Below are positions 52,101-63,400 of a stretch of DNA of 64,000 nt, piece by piece. The stretch covers positions 2,387,036-2,451,035 of the forward strand of contig NW_019091360.1 of assembly GCF_001949145.1 (NCBI RefSeq), in the 5' to 3' direction. Position 1 is the stretch's first letter; each line of letters opens with the position of its first letter. Source of the stretch: Acanthaster planci (Eukaryota; Echinodermata; Asteroidea; Valvatida; Acanthasteridae). The notes below the pieces were generated by a model, which saw only the letters and a program-made list of their open reading frames with translations, was not told where the DNA came from and made no database searches. Made by a program: the position numbers and the translations under genes.

Positions 52101-55100
52101 GAGAGCTTTTGTCCCCGGTGGTAATCCGCTTGCTCTCAATGCCCTAAACCCTGGTATACGGTTTCAAAACAATGCTGGATTATCACCACTTTTGAGAGTG
52201 AAAAATGCCGGTAATGCCCAGCAGCCTGGTCTTTTGTTCGGAGTATGGTCTTTTGTTACAGGGCCCTGTTTCCTTTGTCCGAGTTTGGAGACCCCGGCAA
52301 CACATATAAACCAATCAGCTCCGATTTCGGAGTCCCTGGCTGTTAGTGGTTAAAAATGCAGCACCTCCATACTGGCAAATTTTCACTATCTTCGGTTTTC
52401 AAAAAATCTTCAAAAATTCTTTTCTTTTTTTCCTGAATGTCTAAACCCCGTCGAATGACTGTCTGGTGGCTACTCTAATCTGAAAGATAACATCTGTTGA
52501 TGCCCGAGTATTTCAGCCAGGCCTGCTGAAAATGCAAAATACAAGTTTCTTTTGTTTCCGAAATTGGCACAGTGTGCTGCTGTTATCTTTTCAATATGAA
52601 CCAGATTTGCATGCAGCGGTATTGTATTGTAAGGCCCAGCTATTTTGTGCCATTTTGGGCACCCCGGCTATGCGTACAAACCCAAGGTACCCAAAACCGG
52701 GTTCCCCGGCAGCGTATGGTTGAGGTTAATATTCAGGTAAATAAAGTAGCCACAGGTAATTTTTACAAGAAATCATTTCATGATGGTTTTATTGTTTATT
52801 GAACAACATCACCATGAATGTCATGGTTTAGTTGTCTTTTGTCTGCTGTTCCCTCTCCGTACATCTTTTATCAATGCAAGTGAGACAAGAAGTGTTCTTG
52901 GTTGAAGACTTTGGACGCGAAATAAGTTTGACCCTGTGGAAACATTTTGATGCTCCTCCAATCTCATTGCTGTTGTGATTTGAACAGGGTCACATTCGCT
53001 TCGACAAAGACACCCCAGCAGCCAGCGTGCTGGAGAAGGCCAAGGCAGCCAATGACAACAAGCTGACCGTGAGGGGATGTGACCTGGAGACGCGAGTTCT
53101 GGAAGGAGAGGAGGAAGAGATCCACTGGGCCAAGATACACGAGAACATGTCCATGGTGCGACTCAAGAAACAACAAGGTATTGATTGATTTGTGAGCCGG
53201 CCTAACAAAATACATGGCAGGTTGCCTGAGCCAGTTTTGAGTTAACCCCTTCAGCCCGGGAACTTTGTGTGAGGATTAATGCATACCACACATACATTCT
53301 ATTCATAATGCAGCTGCAGTTTCAATGTGGGCCTGCTGCTGGACAGAGCTTTGCATACTGGGCAACCGCAGCTCAGCAGTCACGATCAAAAGAATCCTGG
53401 CGTGAAAGGGTTAAACACATCGCACCAGGAGCATTTATGAATGTTAATGATGCTGGGACGGGATAATTTTCATTTTTTTTCTGTTTTCTAAATTCTTTAA
53501 AATTCATATCTTCATTTACTGGACACTTACACCCACACGAAGGACTCTCTGGTTTCTACTCTAATCTGACAGACATCATCTATTGACGCTGGAGTAATTC
53601 AGCCAGGCCTGCCACCTTGTAAAAAGAGCCCAGATTGTGCAGTGTTACATACTTTATTTTTTTTCACGAAAGTGGCACAGTATGCTGCTGACCTCAATAG
53701 GGGCCAGATTAGCGTGCAGCAGTACTGTGTGGCTCATCACTGCAGTGGTGGAGCGCTTTTGTCCCCGGTGGTAATCCTCTCGCGTTGAATGCCCCAAACC
53801 ATGGTACACTGTTTCAAAAAATGTTGGATTTTCTCCACTATTGAGAGTGAAAAAAGTTGATAATTCCCAGCAGCCTGGTCTTTTGTTCCGAGTACTGTCT
53901 TTTGTTACAAGGCCCAGTTCTCTTTGTCCGATTGAAGAATATAAAGAATACGTGCCCAAAACCGGGTTCCCCGGTGGCAAGTGGTTAAAGGCCATTCAAA
54001 GAACCTTGAACACTGTAGGAGCCCTCAACAAAAAGAGCTCAATTTTGGCTCTTTATGAAACAACCAAAACAAAATTACTGAAAAAAGGCCTTGAGATTCA
54101 CGTCAACATTCAACAGATGACTTGTACAAACAAAAATTGGCAAGTCCCTATAATTTCTGCTTGAGAATGAGTGAAAGTGTTAAATGGATTGAGGTTTCAA
54201 CCACCTGAGGCTCATTGTTAACAAGATCAGAGGCCCTCTTTCTGCGTCCATCCACAAATACTCAGCCTGTGAATCAGGACACTCCCTATTAAACCTGAAT
54301 TTATACAGAAATCAGTTTGCATCCGTCAGATTGATTCCTCTTCAGACAGTTCACCACTTTACTTATTTCTCTTCAAGGACGCAAAGGGAAATTCAACAAG
54401 GGCCGGCCTGCAAAGACCAAAGGGCCGCGTGACACGGGGGTCAAGTACCAAGGGAAGAAGACAGTGTTCAAGGATGACAGCGATGAGGAGGAAGGTGAAG
54501 CAGCATCAGGGAGTGAAGCTGAGCAACAAGAAGGTAGGACACCAGACCCATCTCCATCAAAACCCAGAGTTGTTGCTAGCATAAAACATACAACATTTTG
54601 TCCTGTCAACGTAACTTGAGCTTTTGTCATGGAAATATCAGAGGTAAGAATGGAGAATGAAAGCCACAGTGAGTCTCTCTGCATAGAGCGTATTTAACCA
54701 TCAGTCATGATTAAGAGTTAAAACTCACCATTTATTCAGAATTCTGATCATTAGGTTTCGCTCACTCATTGACATAATATGATGAGTACTGGGTACTCGA
54801 TTTCTGGAAGCCAATGATTTTGGCTTTAAAGATCACCATTGAAGCTCACAATAGAGAGAGAAACCTCAGCATTTTATTTGCTCATCTAGAGTTAATGAGG
54901 CAAGGTCATTTGGGATAAAATACCTGATGCCACAACGGCTCGGATTGGTGTCAGCACTCTCGAGTTGATATAAGCTGCACTGAAAGGGCCAATCTCAAGT
55001 CCCCCCAAATGAAGCACATCACACTTCATTTTGTGCGTGGTGTTAAGATAATCACCAGTCGCTTTTTGTGTTGCTCATTTTGCTTTTAGCCGAAGCACCA

Positions 55101-55199
55101 GAGGAAAGCAAAGGAACAAAGCGCCCTCTAGATGAACCAGAGGAACAGTCAGAGGAGACACCTGCCAAACAGATCAAGACTGGAGAGGAGACTAGTTAG
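43114..55199 (+). CDS. SSB: La ribonucleoprotein (lupus La / SSB)
   Basis: Complete, 12 coding exons: 43114-43176, 43782-43851, 44433-44539, 46356-46457, 46917-47024, 48481-48581, 49481-49552, 50477-50519, 51337-51477, 52988-53177, 54378-54533 and 55090-55199. They sum to 1263 bp, 420 aa (human 408). La binds the UUU-3'OH ends of new Pol III transcripts and aids their folding, and binds some mRNAs. The La motif (about 7-95) keeps the pocket residues Q19, Y22, Y23, D32 and F34 ([17 protein letters not shown]). RRM1 has RNP2 VYCKGF and RNP1 FKGSVFATF. A charged linker (exons 7-8) leads to the C-terminal xRRM with [16 protein letters not shown]. The tail has a basic motif ([16 protein letters not shown]), the conserved YQGKKTVF, an acidic CK2-like stretch (DDSDEEEGE) and a KR...K-type nuclear signal near the end. 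Introns host three snoRNA-like elements. A candidate poly(A) hexamer is at 55941-55946. Confidence 0.97.
47203..47990. repeat. SINE family copy split by a hAT-like insertion
   Basis: The left part (to 47370) and right part (from 47849) together read like the copy at 38011-38275. The TTTGCAT-GGGGA...TTTTAAT segment occurs in direct orientation on both outer sides, as if the element had terminal direct repeats or was a truncated dimer. Confidence 0.65.
47371..47848. mobile_element. non-autonomous hAT element, 478 bp
   Basis: The ends TAGGGCTG and CAGCCCTA are perfect 8-bp inverted repeats of Ac-like type. They are flanked by the exact 8-bp duplication CTAGTGCA (47363-47370 and 47849-47856). 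The interior is AT-rich with many GAATATTTGAAT-type motifs and no ORF. It is inserted in the SINE, within the La intron between exons 5 and 6. Confidence 0.85.
49243..49317 (+). ncRNA. C/D box snoRNA-like element, copy 1 (La intron 6)
   Basis: The stem CATGC (49243-49247) pairs with GCATG (49313-49317). C box GTGATGA is at 49249-49255, D' CTGA at 49277-49280, weaker C' GTGATGT at 49288-49294 and D CTGA at 49309-49312. The guide before D' is ATCTGTCAATCCA, the same as copy 2. It lies 163 nt upstream of the next exon. Intronic C/D snoRNAs are released from spliced introns (known biology); expression here is inferred. Confidence 0.75.
49821..49895 (+). ncRNA. C/D box snoRNA-like element, copy 2 (La intron 7)
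   Basis: The best copy. The stem GTTGC (49821-49825) pairs with GCAAC (49891-49895). C GTGATGA is at 49827-49833, D' CTGA at 49856-49859, perfect C' GTGATGA at 49868-49874 and D CTGA at 49887-49890. The D' guide ATCTGTCAATCCA gives 12 nt complementarity to the 18S segment GGAUUGACAGAU. The closest known functional counterparts would be human SNORD110 and yeast snR55 (same target U). Confidence 0.8.
50163..50340. repeat. SINE family copy with N run
   Basis: ATAACGGGTTTGCCC at the left and GAGCTTGCCGGGGTCGGCTGG, AGCAGCGGGTACTGC and TCAAGATGTATTTTTGC at the right match the other copies. The centre is missing. Confidence 0.7.
50198..50248. other. assembly gap (51 N)
   Basis: N run in the middle of the SINE copy, inside the La intron between exons 7 and 8. 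Confidence 0.99.
50579..50654 (+). ncRNA. C/D box snoRNA-like element, copy 3 (La intron 8)
   Basis: The stem TTGC pairs with GCAA (4 bp). The C box TTGATGA (50584-50590) has an unusual first base. D' CTGA is at 50612-50615, C' GTGATGA at 50622-50628 and D CTGA at 50647-50650. The D' guide AATCAGTCAATCCA keeps the core but has one mismatch to the 18S target compared with copies 1 and 2. It starts only 60 nt after exon 8. It may be a diverged or decaying paralogue. Confidence 0.65.
50901..51175 (+). repeat. two tRNA-like modules (second SINE-like family)
   Basis: The first module has A-box-like TTGGTAGAGC (50902-50911) and B box GGTTCAAATCT (50938-50948). The second has CCTCGGTAGAAAG (51113-51125) and CATTCAAATCCC (about 51152-51163). 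The spacing fits internal Pol III promoters. Neither folds as an evident full tRNA, so a dimeric or tandem tRNA-derived SINE relic is the best reading. Confidence 0.5.
51737..52353. mobile_element. TTAA-bounded piggyBac-like MITE, copy A
   Basis: The left ends TTAACCACTTGCTGCCGGG (51737) and TTAACCACTTCGTGCCGGGG (51761) mirror the right end CCCTGGCTGTTAGTGGTTAA. The inner 270 bp matches copy C closely. No transposase is present. Confidence 0.65.
52350..52729. mobile_element. TTAA-bounded MITE, copy B (partial)
   Basis: Abuts copy A at a shared TTAA and ends CCCCGGCAGCGTATGG..GGTTAA. It contains the CAGCCAGGCCTGC and GGGTTCCCCGG segments found in copies A and C. Confidence 0.5.
53242..53414. 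mobile_element. TTAA-bounded short MITE, copy D
   Basis: Begins TTAACCCCTTCAGCCCGGGA and ends TCCTGGCGTGAAAGGGTTAA. The ends are good inverted repeats of one another and about 170 bp apart. Confidence 0.65.
53411..53988. mobile_element. TTAA-bounded MITE, copy C (578 bp)
   Basis: Shares the TTAA with copy D on the left and ends CCCCGGTGGCAAGTGGTTAA. The interior is a diverged duplicate of copy A (for example CCAGCAGCCTGGTCTTTTGT in both). Confidence 0.65.
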
Positions 55200-57768
55200 A
55201 GCAGATTGCCAAGTAGCCTTCTTTTTAAGCTGCAAAATGCATTCATAAACTCACTCCAATTTATGTTTCTCTTGTTTGTACAGGCCCATATTGTTTCAAC
55301 CTTTGATTTTAATTACTGTAGATACAAACAAATTCTTTGCTTGAGAGAGGGAGTAGACACTTGTTTTTTTAATTATTAATCTACAACTATTTTCCCACTT
55401 GGTCACAATTTGCCAAGGATTAGCATGTTAGACTCAATGATTTACTATTTTGTGAGGTTTGCCATACTTAGGAAATGATATTTGTGTTTAGATATCATGC
55501 TATAAATGCTTCATTGGTTTGCCAGTGATATACTGGCTTGCTGGACAGATTAAGTATGGTACTGGTAAAAAAACTTGCCAAGTTGATGGGTTAAGTTGTT
55601 TCCATCAGGAGCAGTGGTTGGACCACCTGATCTGCTTGTGACAAGTGCGTACTTGTAAACATGTATTTAGTGTTTTGAGTTATTGGTTTACTTGGTTTAC
55701 TTAGGAGGCACACTCCGCTTGTCATTGCCTGTCTGGCTGGTTTGCTCACTGATAGGTGGACTAGCTATGTGGCTGATTGAATGGCTTCAGCTGTGGCCTC
55801 CTGATCGCAAATACTCTTTTTGCGGGGCATACCCACTTGGCTGAACAGCTGAATGGCTTGAATTTTTTTACTATTCCAAGCAGTAGCCAGCCAAGTCTCT
55901 GGTGTATTGTTAAAGATTTATTTGGTGTCTCAGATCAGCCAATAAACTCGTTTAATTTCAACCCAGTGAAGCTGGACAAAGCTGGACAATAGACACACTG
56001 GTTGAATTTTTAGTATAGTTTACACTAATAGTGCACAAAAATTTATGGGGTAGCGCGGACATCCTGGAGTTTTGCAAAATTGCAGGTAGCAAGCACACCG
56101 CGCCGATGAAAACAACTGGAATGAGTCCGTGTATGTCCTGATGAAAGAAAAGATTGTGTAACCCGATCCTCGGACTGGCCTGTGTGTGTGTACATCACCA
56201 TAGTCGCTGTTTTTACTGGTGCGGTACCTGCCATTTTGCCAGGATCCCGGATGTCCACACTGCCCCATAACTTGGTCGTTACTGTCATTGATTTGGCTTG
56301 AAAATGTGGTTGAAGATCTTTTTATACGAAAGACGGATGTGTGAATAACAGCATTTAGCTGTTGGATTTTTTGTCTTTTTTTAAAGTTCTACTTTTGATA
56401 ACTGCTGATAAAAAGCTGATGATGTCTGAGTTCTGTGTTCACCCTCTCTAGTAATTAATTGGGCATGCTGTACATGATACACAAGTATTGAGACTTGCAG
56501 TTTACACTGAGGAAGATGGTTTCATGATTTTTCCTTTAAGGAAGATTTTGAGTTTATTTAATTTGTCTTCTATTAAACTCAAAAGTTGAAAACTTCAGAC
56601 ACCCAACTTAGGATATCTGAGGTTTTTCCTTCAGATAAGAACAGAAAAGAAACCAGCCAAACTGTGGTAACACTCATATATGGTGATGTCCATAATGATA
56701 TCTTGCTCTTTTCCAGGGAATTTTTTTCCATGTTTTCTCCTGCCATCTGCTGCTATGTAATGGCTTTAGTTTGGGGCTTATTTACAAGTTTCTGTTGCAT
56801 TATTTGGTTTACTGTGAATTGAGCTATGAGATTTGGAGACATACTTTTCCATTCAACGTTTTCCTCTTACGTTTATATGAAATTAAAGGTCAAGATGACT
56901 ACTGGAAACATCCTTTAGATTTTTTTAATAAAAGAGACATGTATATGATGTCACGGTATTGCCGTTATTTTGTCAAATGTTTGAGTCAGACAAGCGTATT
57001 TCAATATCCATTGTTTCACGTTTCAGGAATTTGTTGTAGTATGAGATGGTGGTGCAGATAACAGGTATGATTGAAGTAACACTGATACATATAGCCCCAA
57101 AATGCGTCCAACAATGGCTGAAGTATATATGACGTTTGTGGACACGCTCAGAAGAAGAATTGAAGTAACCATAGAATGAAATGTGACCCTTCTCTTTAAA
57201 ATTAAAAACAAATGTAAAAATGCATGTCACTTCAGATTGTCTGTTTCATTTCATTTTCAAAATTACTGCCGATTTCTTCCTTTACCAAGGGAATAAACGA
57301 GTGCTTGGTCGGTTTTAAGCGTCATTTAAGACATCAGAATGGATGGTGTTTATGGCCCAAGCACACGACAAGGGGCATTATCAGTGTCCAGTCCTGAGTC
57401 AGTCCCGAGTATTTATGACCGGCCAAGCACATATTTGTTCCCATTTATGAGTCGGGAAAGTTAAAACAACCTTTGAAAAATTATAAATTTCCAACGATTG
57501 TGTTCAATAATTTACTTTTTTAATCAAATGTCCCTGTAACCGTGTTATGGTATGTACCGTCCGCAAGCCGGTTCTTTGTCAACCGTTTTAGACCGGCGAC
57601 GTGTAGGGCAGGGTTGTAATTTTGTAGCCATAGTCCCCCCCCCCGTTAACATAGGCGTGTTGCACGTACGTGTAGTCATAATTTCTAGACATTAGTGCTT
57701 GAAAGCGGACACCGTGCATAGTGCGCCCCCTAACGACTCATAGGTCGAGTTCGGTCCGTTCTTGACAC

Positions 57769-57809
57769 GGGTTGCGTGTTCTCGCGCTCGAACGGCGAGA
57801 ACACGACCC
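57769..57809. repeat. strong hairpin
   Basis: The arm GGGTTGCGTGTTCTCGC pairs with GCGAGAACACGACCC (15 bp with a 2-nt bulge) around a 9-nt loop. A second small palindrome, CTGTTCTCGGAACAG, follows 8 nt later. Confidence 0.75.
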
Positions 57810-58493
57810 AAGGACACTGTTCTCGGAACAGGATTACACACCACCGCCTCGTCAGGTTTTTACACGAACACAAGGAAAAACTCGTGAGATTTGATTTTTG
57901 GACAGCCGCAAAAGTATCGATATGGCTTTACAAAGCCGAAGACAATAGAAAGTTTTGCAAAATTAACATTAATAATTTTCCATGACAGAAATGAATTTTT
58001 AAATGGAAAATAAGTTAGCCCAGTTATCCAACATTAATTCCCATACATTCCCGGCGTTCGAGTGACCGACCCGCGAACAACAAATCAAGCTGTTCGTGAA
58101 CGAACGAGAACAAGCCGCCCGAACTCAGCCATTATTAGACCGTGCGCCAGCTCGCACTACTGAGAGTAAGTGAGAGTAAGTAAAAAGTAGTTGTGCGAGG
58201 GCGCTCGTCATCAGAAATAAAACAACAATCGATCACTGACGTCTTGGGCCAAGACTAACATACGTGTAGCATAACGAATAGCGCGTGTTCGAACGTGCTA
58301 TTACTCTGAATCTAGTACAGGCAAAGCGTGCGCATTACTCTCCGACCAAGAGTTCAGTTGTGCTAAGCCGCGAGTCATCCTCCCGTGCGTACGCTCAAAT
58401 GTACATGTATGTTTGTGTTAACATCAGTGGCTCGTACTCGTGTAGGGCAGGTCCTAGATATTATGATTTTTGTATGTTGAAGCCCAGCCGCTG

Positions 58494-58601
58494 ATTGGTA
58501 AAAGGCAGTGATCACTGGCACACAGGCCCCTCCCACTGGCGTTGCAAAATGAACTTTTAACCAATGAATATCGTGCATCCTTATATGGCATTGGAGCCAA
58601 T
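58494..58601 (+). promoter_or_regulatory. CCAAT cluster with CArG box
   Basis: Four CCAAT pentamers (58494 reverse, 58561 forward, 58590 reverse, 58597 forward) surround CCTTATATGG (58579-58588), a perfect SRF CArG box. This is the layout of some actin-like and serum-response promoters. No clear TATA box or gene start has been found. Confidence 0.35.
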
Positions 58602-58603
58602 CC

Positions 58604-58733
58604 ACAGTCCGTGTCCAAATTTCTTGGCTGTACCTTCAATTCACACGCGACTCTATGGGAAGTGGATGCAGCCACTACAAGAAACTCGTGTGAAAATTGA
58701 AGCCGTAGCCCTGAAATTTGGACATGATCTGTG
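58604..58733. repeat. fold-back element
   Basis: Arms of about 46 nt: CACAG..TGTCCAAATTTC...TTCAATTCACACG is mirrored by CGTGTGAAAATTGAA...GAAATTTGGACA..CTGTG. The spacer is short. It overlaps the edge of the CCAAT patch. Confidence 0.65.
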
Positions 58734-58928
58734 TGCATGAAAAGTAGGGCGTTCTAAGTTGTAAATACATACTTGATTTTTTTTAAACTGACTTAATCTC
58801 ATATTTACAATTTTGGCCAAGTTTGATAAATACGGTTATCATCAAAATTTAAACGTGCAGTTAACTTTTTGATTTGAAAAATACAAATATGCAGGGTGCA
58901 ATGATATAAGATAGCAACTAATCTCCCC

Positions 58929-59318
58929 ATGGATATTGCACAGGGACCAAGGTATCCTTCCGCCCAACCTGTCGCCTGCGCTCAGCAAATTTACCGCAGT
59001 TTTGTTGGCGCTTTTTTCATTCCGCTGTTAGAATTCGACTGGAATGGACTGACGGTCATTGTGTTCTGCATTTTACTCACAAATTCTCTCCATTTTCGGT
59101 CTCAAGAAGTTTGCGCTGAGCTCAAGTGGTTAAAGGATCGTCCTGTTTTGGATGTTTATAACAACTTGCCTGTAATAGAGCAGTTCCTCAGTGCAGTACA
59201 AGAGAAAGTGGAGACCGCGCCTGGACGTACCTTGCTATTTTTCTTCGCCTGCACTGCAAGGGAGAACATTGACCAGCTCTTGGACTTCAAAACTGACACG
59301 GAAAACTACGGTCCTTGA
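58929..59318 (+). CDS. hypothetical 129-aa ORF, not recognised
   Basis: Open frame from ATG with one hydrophobic stretch (LTVIVFCILLTNSLHF) and a more protein-like second half (LKWLKDRPVLDVYNNLPVIE). It lies about 330 bp after the CCAAT/CArG patch. An overlapping frame stays open to 59442, so a frameshift or splice is possible. No family match is known to me. It may be chance. Confidence 0.2.
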   Translation: MDIAQGPRYPSAQPVACAQQIYRSFVGAFFIPLLEFDWNGLTVIVFCILLTNSLHFRSQEVCAELKWLKDRPVLDVYNNLPVIEQFLSAVQEKVETAPGRTLLFFFACTARENIDQLLDFKTDTENYGP

Positions 59319-60464
59319 GCTCTGTTGTATTTGTGACTCCTCTTATCGTCTTGAAAGTAAGTTTCACTTGAAAGGAAAAGACCTAAAATGCCCTCTTCCA
59401 CGCGTCAGTTTTCCTGTAAGATTGTCAAGAAAATCCTTCTAGATTCATCATCATCATGTTCACGTTCACTTCATTACTGACCACTTCAAGTCAGAATTTA
59501 AGATGAACAACGAAAGTACACTCCTGCTAGAAACATTTTGGAGAGAACCATCGACTTTTATGTCTAAAGAGGCTACCTTGGTGGCAAAAAGTGGACTTGC
59601 AGTCGTCACGAAGGCTAGAATTTTGTGACTTGTAAAACAATTCGTAGTTAGCCTTGACCTGTACCGTGCATTTTAGACAGCTAATTACTTCTGTGAACAA
59701 AACTGAGAATTTACTGTTATTGTCGAATGATCTGAATGGCGCTAAGTGTGTGTTTTGGAGGAAGCGACGACTTTTGATAAACAAGGTTTGAATTCAACAT
59801 CGGTAAGTCAATAATTCTCGCTCGCACGAGCGGATTCGTGCCAGAGGTGAGTGAAGTATTTAACTATTCCCCAGCCCACCCGCCACCATAAAATGCGCCT
59901 GCGTGTATTAATTTTCCAAGAGAACTATCCAGAGCCCGTCGTCCCAGAGTATCTTGATATTAATTAACTAACATTGTCGGAAGCTGTTATTTCCACTTAC
60001 TGCCTGCGTTTCGTTCATAAATTTACTTGTAAAATCAATGAAACTTTCAGCTATAGGACTATTTAGCATTCTTACACTTTTGCGATATACTGTCAATCAG
60101 GTCAAACTGCTGTGCGTCACTCGCAGCAGAGGCGTTGACAGTATCTTGAGTGACCGGTTGCTTTTACAGCCAAAATGACAGCTTTCTATTTTTTTCTGTT
60201 ATTTGTAATTACTAACGTTATCTCTTAAATACAGCACAAGAACGGGGTCACCAGATTAATATGAAACTTTATGCAATTAAATAGTTGGCATTTGTAACTT
60301 CGATAGTATTTTGACACTCATGTATACATCATGAAATACGCTCATGTTGTTGCGAAGAAGTTGTAACTTTTAGCTCATTATGAGCACTTACGATTTATAT
60401 TATTTTTGACACTTGTGTGGGTCAAGGATTTTTGTAAGGAGGATTGTTTATAGGCTCAGTCCTA

Positions 60465-63400
60465 GAAAATGACCCGAAATGGACTGTGTGTTTATATCCA
60501 GTAATATAAGTCATTTTTGAAGAGAATTATACCTCAAACGGCCGCCTGTTTATATCTAGGCCTAGTATGTCGCTTTTGAACAGATTGATACCAAAAAAGT
60601 CCACCTGTTTATGTTCAATAATAGCTATATAACTACAGAGCAGATTGGTACCTGGAAAGACCGTCTGTTTATGTAGTGAAAACGAGGTCAACATACAACA
60701 GATTAACACCCAAAAGGGCAATAGTTATTTTCTAGTTACTTAAGTCCACCATTGACAAAATTGATAACAGAAATGGGCCTTCTTACATTTGATCGTGTAA
60801 TGTCTCTATTCCACTAAACGCCTGTTGATATCTATCCATTCAAGAGAACGGAGGGGCCGTCTGTTTATGACCCTTTTTGTAATATTGATTTATTACTGAA
60901 CAGATTGATACCCAAAAGGGCCGTCTGTTTGCATCATAGTAACAGAGTGGATTGAAAAGGGACCATCTTGTTATGCCTAGGCCTAGTACTATATGTATAA
61001 GATTACCATAAAACAGATTAATATACCCGGCATGGGCCGTCTGTTTTTAGTTTAGTAGGCTAATAGTAATACAAAGTCACTATTGAATAGATTGATACCC
61101 GAAAGGGCCGTCTATATTCAAGGCTAGTAATACAGAGTCACCTTTGAATAGCTTGATACAAGTACCAGTACGCGAAAGGTCCGTCTGTTTAAATCTACGC
61201 ATACAAGATCAACGTTTAACAGAATCATACCTGAATAGGTTATTTGTTTCTAAAAGCTCGCCATTGAGCATATCGATACCTGAAAGGGCAGCCTCCTTAC
61301 ACCTAGGCCTAGATATACAAGGTCACTTTTGATTCCACAAAAGGGTAGGCTATGTGTTTATATCTAGTGGTAGAAGCTTACAATTGAACAGACTAATACT
61401 CAAAGGGTCGTCCGTATATGACTAGTGAAGACAAGATCACCATTGAACAAATTTGTCATGTTCCTGAAAGGGCTGTCTGTTTATATCAAGGCCCAGTACT
61501 ACTGAACAAATTGATACTCGATAGGGCTGTGTGCTTTATACATTTTGGTCTAGTAACTAATACAACTATTTAACAGACTGATACCAGTTGTTTGTATCTA
61601 GATCTAGAAATACAGGGTTACTATTGAACAAAATGACACCTTAAAGGGCCTTATTCCGTGTGTATGTGTGCCTATAGTAGAATGTGAGGTCACTTTTCAC
61701 CGATTTATACCCGAAAGGGTCGTCTGAATACAGTTATACGATGTCTTCTTTAACAGAATGGTACACGAAGGGGCCGGTTTTTTTATATCACGGCCTTTTG
61801 TAATAATATCACTACTGAGCAGACTGATACCCGAAAGGGCCGTCTGCCTATATTTAGGTATAGTACTTAATGGCTACTATTGAATAATAATGCCTGGAAT
61901 GGGCCATCTTTATTTATCTAGTAATACGCTATCACTTTTGAAAGGGCCCCTCTTTGTATCTAGGCCTGGTAATACAAAGACACCATTCATCAGATTGATA
62001 CCTCAAAGGGCTGTCTGTACATATCCAAGTCTAGTAATACCAAGTCACTTTTAATGAGCATGCTGATACCAGAAAAGGACGTATGTTGGTATGGAGCAAT
62101 ATAAATATGAGCTTTACCCTTTAATAGATTGATACCAAAAGGTCCGTCTGTTCAAATCTACACCCATGCACGAGGTCACTATTGAACAGAATGATACCTG
62201 AAAAAGCTGTTTGTTTCTATTTAGTAACAAAAGCTCCCAATTAAACCCCTCTTTATGCCTAGGCCTAGATATACAAGGTCATTTTTAAGTAACTGATTCC
62301 AGAAAAGGCCATCTATTCATATCTTGTGACAGAATCTATCTACTGAACAGATTGATACCCGAAAGGGTCGTCTGTTCCTGAACACAAGATCACCATTGAA
62401 TGAATTTATTCCCGAAAGGGCGGTCTGTTTATATCAAAGCCAAGTGCTGTAAGGTCACTACTCAACAGAGTGATACTCGAAAGGATTTTCTACTTATTAT
62501 TTAGGTGTAGTTACGACTGTTAATAGATTAATACCCGAGATGGGCCGCGTGTTTGTATCTAGGTCTAGTAATACGAAGTTACTATTCAGTTACTAAATTT
62601 ACTAAAAGCAAGGTCGCTTTTCAACAGATTGATATCCGAAATGGTCGTCTGTTTGTATCCAGTAAGACAGTGCCTTTTTTAACAGAATGGTAGCCGAAAG
62701 GGTCGTTTTTATACCAAGGCCTAGTATAATAAGGTCACTACTGAACAAATTGATACCCAAAATGGGCCATCTTATTTATCCAGTAATAAAGTGTCACTTT
62801 TGAGGAATAGTTACGTAAAGGGTGGGTCTTTTATATCTAGGCCTAGTAATACAAGGTCACTTCTCATACCCGAAAGGGTCGTCTGTAAATATCTTGCCCT
62901 AGTAATACTAAGTCACTTTTTATGAAATCGATACCCGAAAGCGTCGTCTGTTTATTTCTAGGCCGATATGATAATGCATGGTCTATTTATGTCTAGTGAA
63001 AATACGGTCGCCATTGAACAGATTTATTCGCGAAAGCACTGTCTGTTTCTACCAAGGTCTAGTTTTATAAGGTCACTGCTAAACAGATTAATACCCGAAA
63101 GGGCTGTTTACTTATAATTTATAGGCCTAGTAATAAAGATTTCTGTTCAACAAACTGATACCCGACGTGTGCCTTCTGTTTGTATCAAGTACTACAGAGT
63201 TACTTTTTAACAAAATGGCAGGCCACTTGTATCGGTGACTATTGAACAGACTGATACCCCGAAAAGGGCCATCTGTTCGCCTAGCAATGAAAGGTCACCG
63301 TGTATTGAACAGATTGATTCTTATATTTAGTAATACAGCGCCACTTTTTAACAGAATGATACATGAAAAACGTCTTTATATAGTAATATGAGCTCACCAT

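Larger units (their letters stand above)
55200..60464. other. La 3' flank and downstream non-coding interval
   Basis: Holds the La 3' UTR, AATAAA hexamers at 55941 and 56927, a cluster of TTCG-rich palindromes (57.7-58.3 kb), a promoter-like patch, a fold-back element and one weak ORF. No confident gene. Confidence 0.5.

Noticed and set aside
55110-55135. CTAGAGGGCGCTTT on the minus strand as a CTCF site
   Set aside because: It lies within the last La coding exon and the 5' half of the motif is poor.
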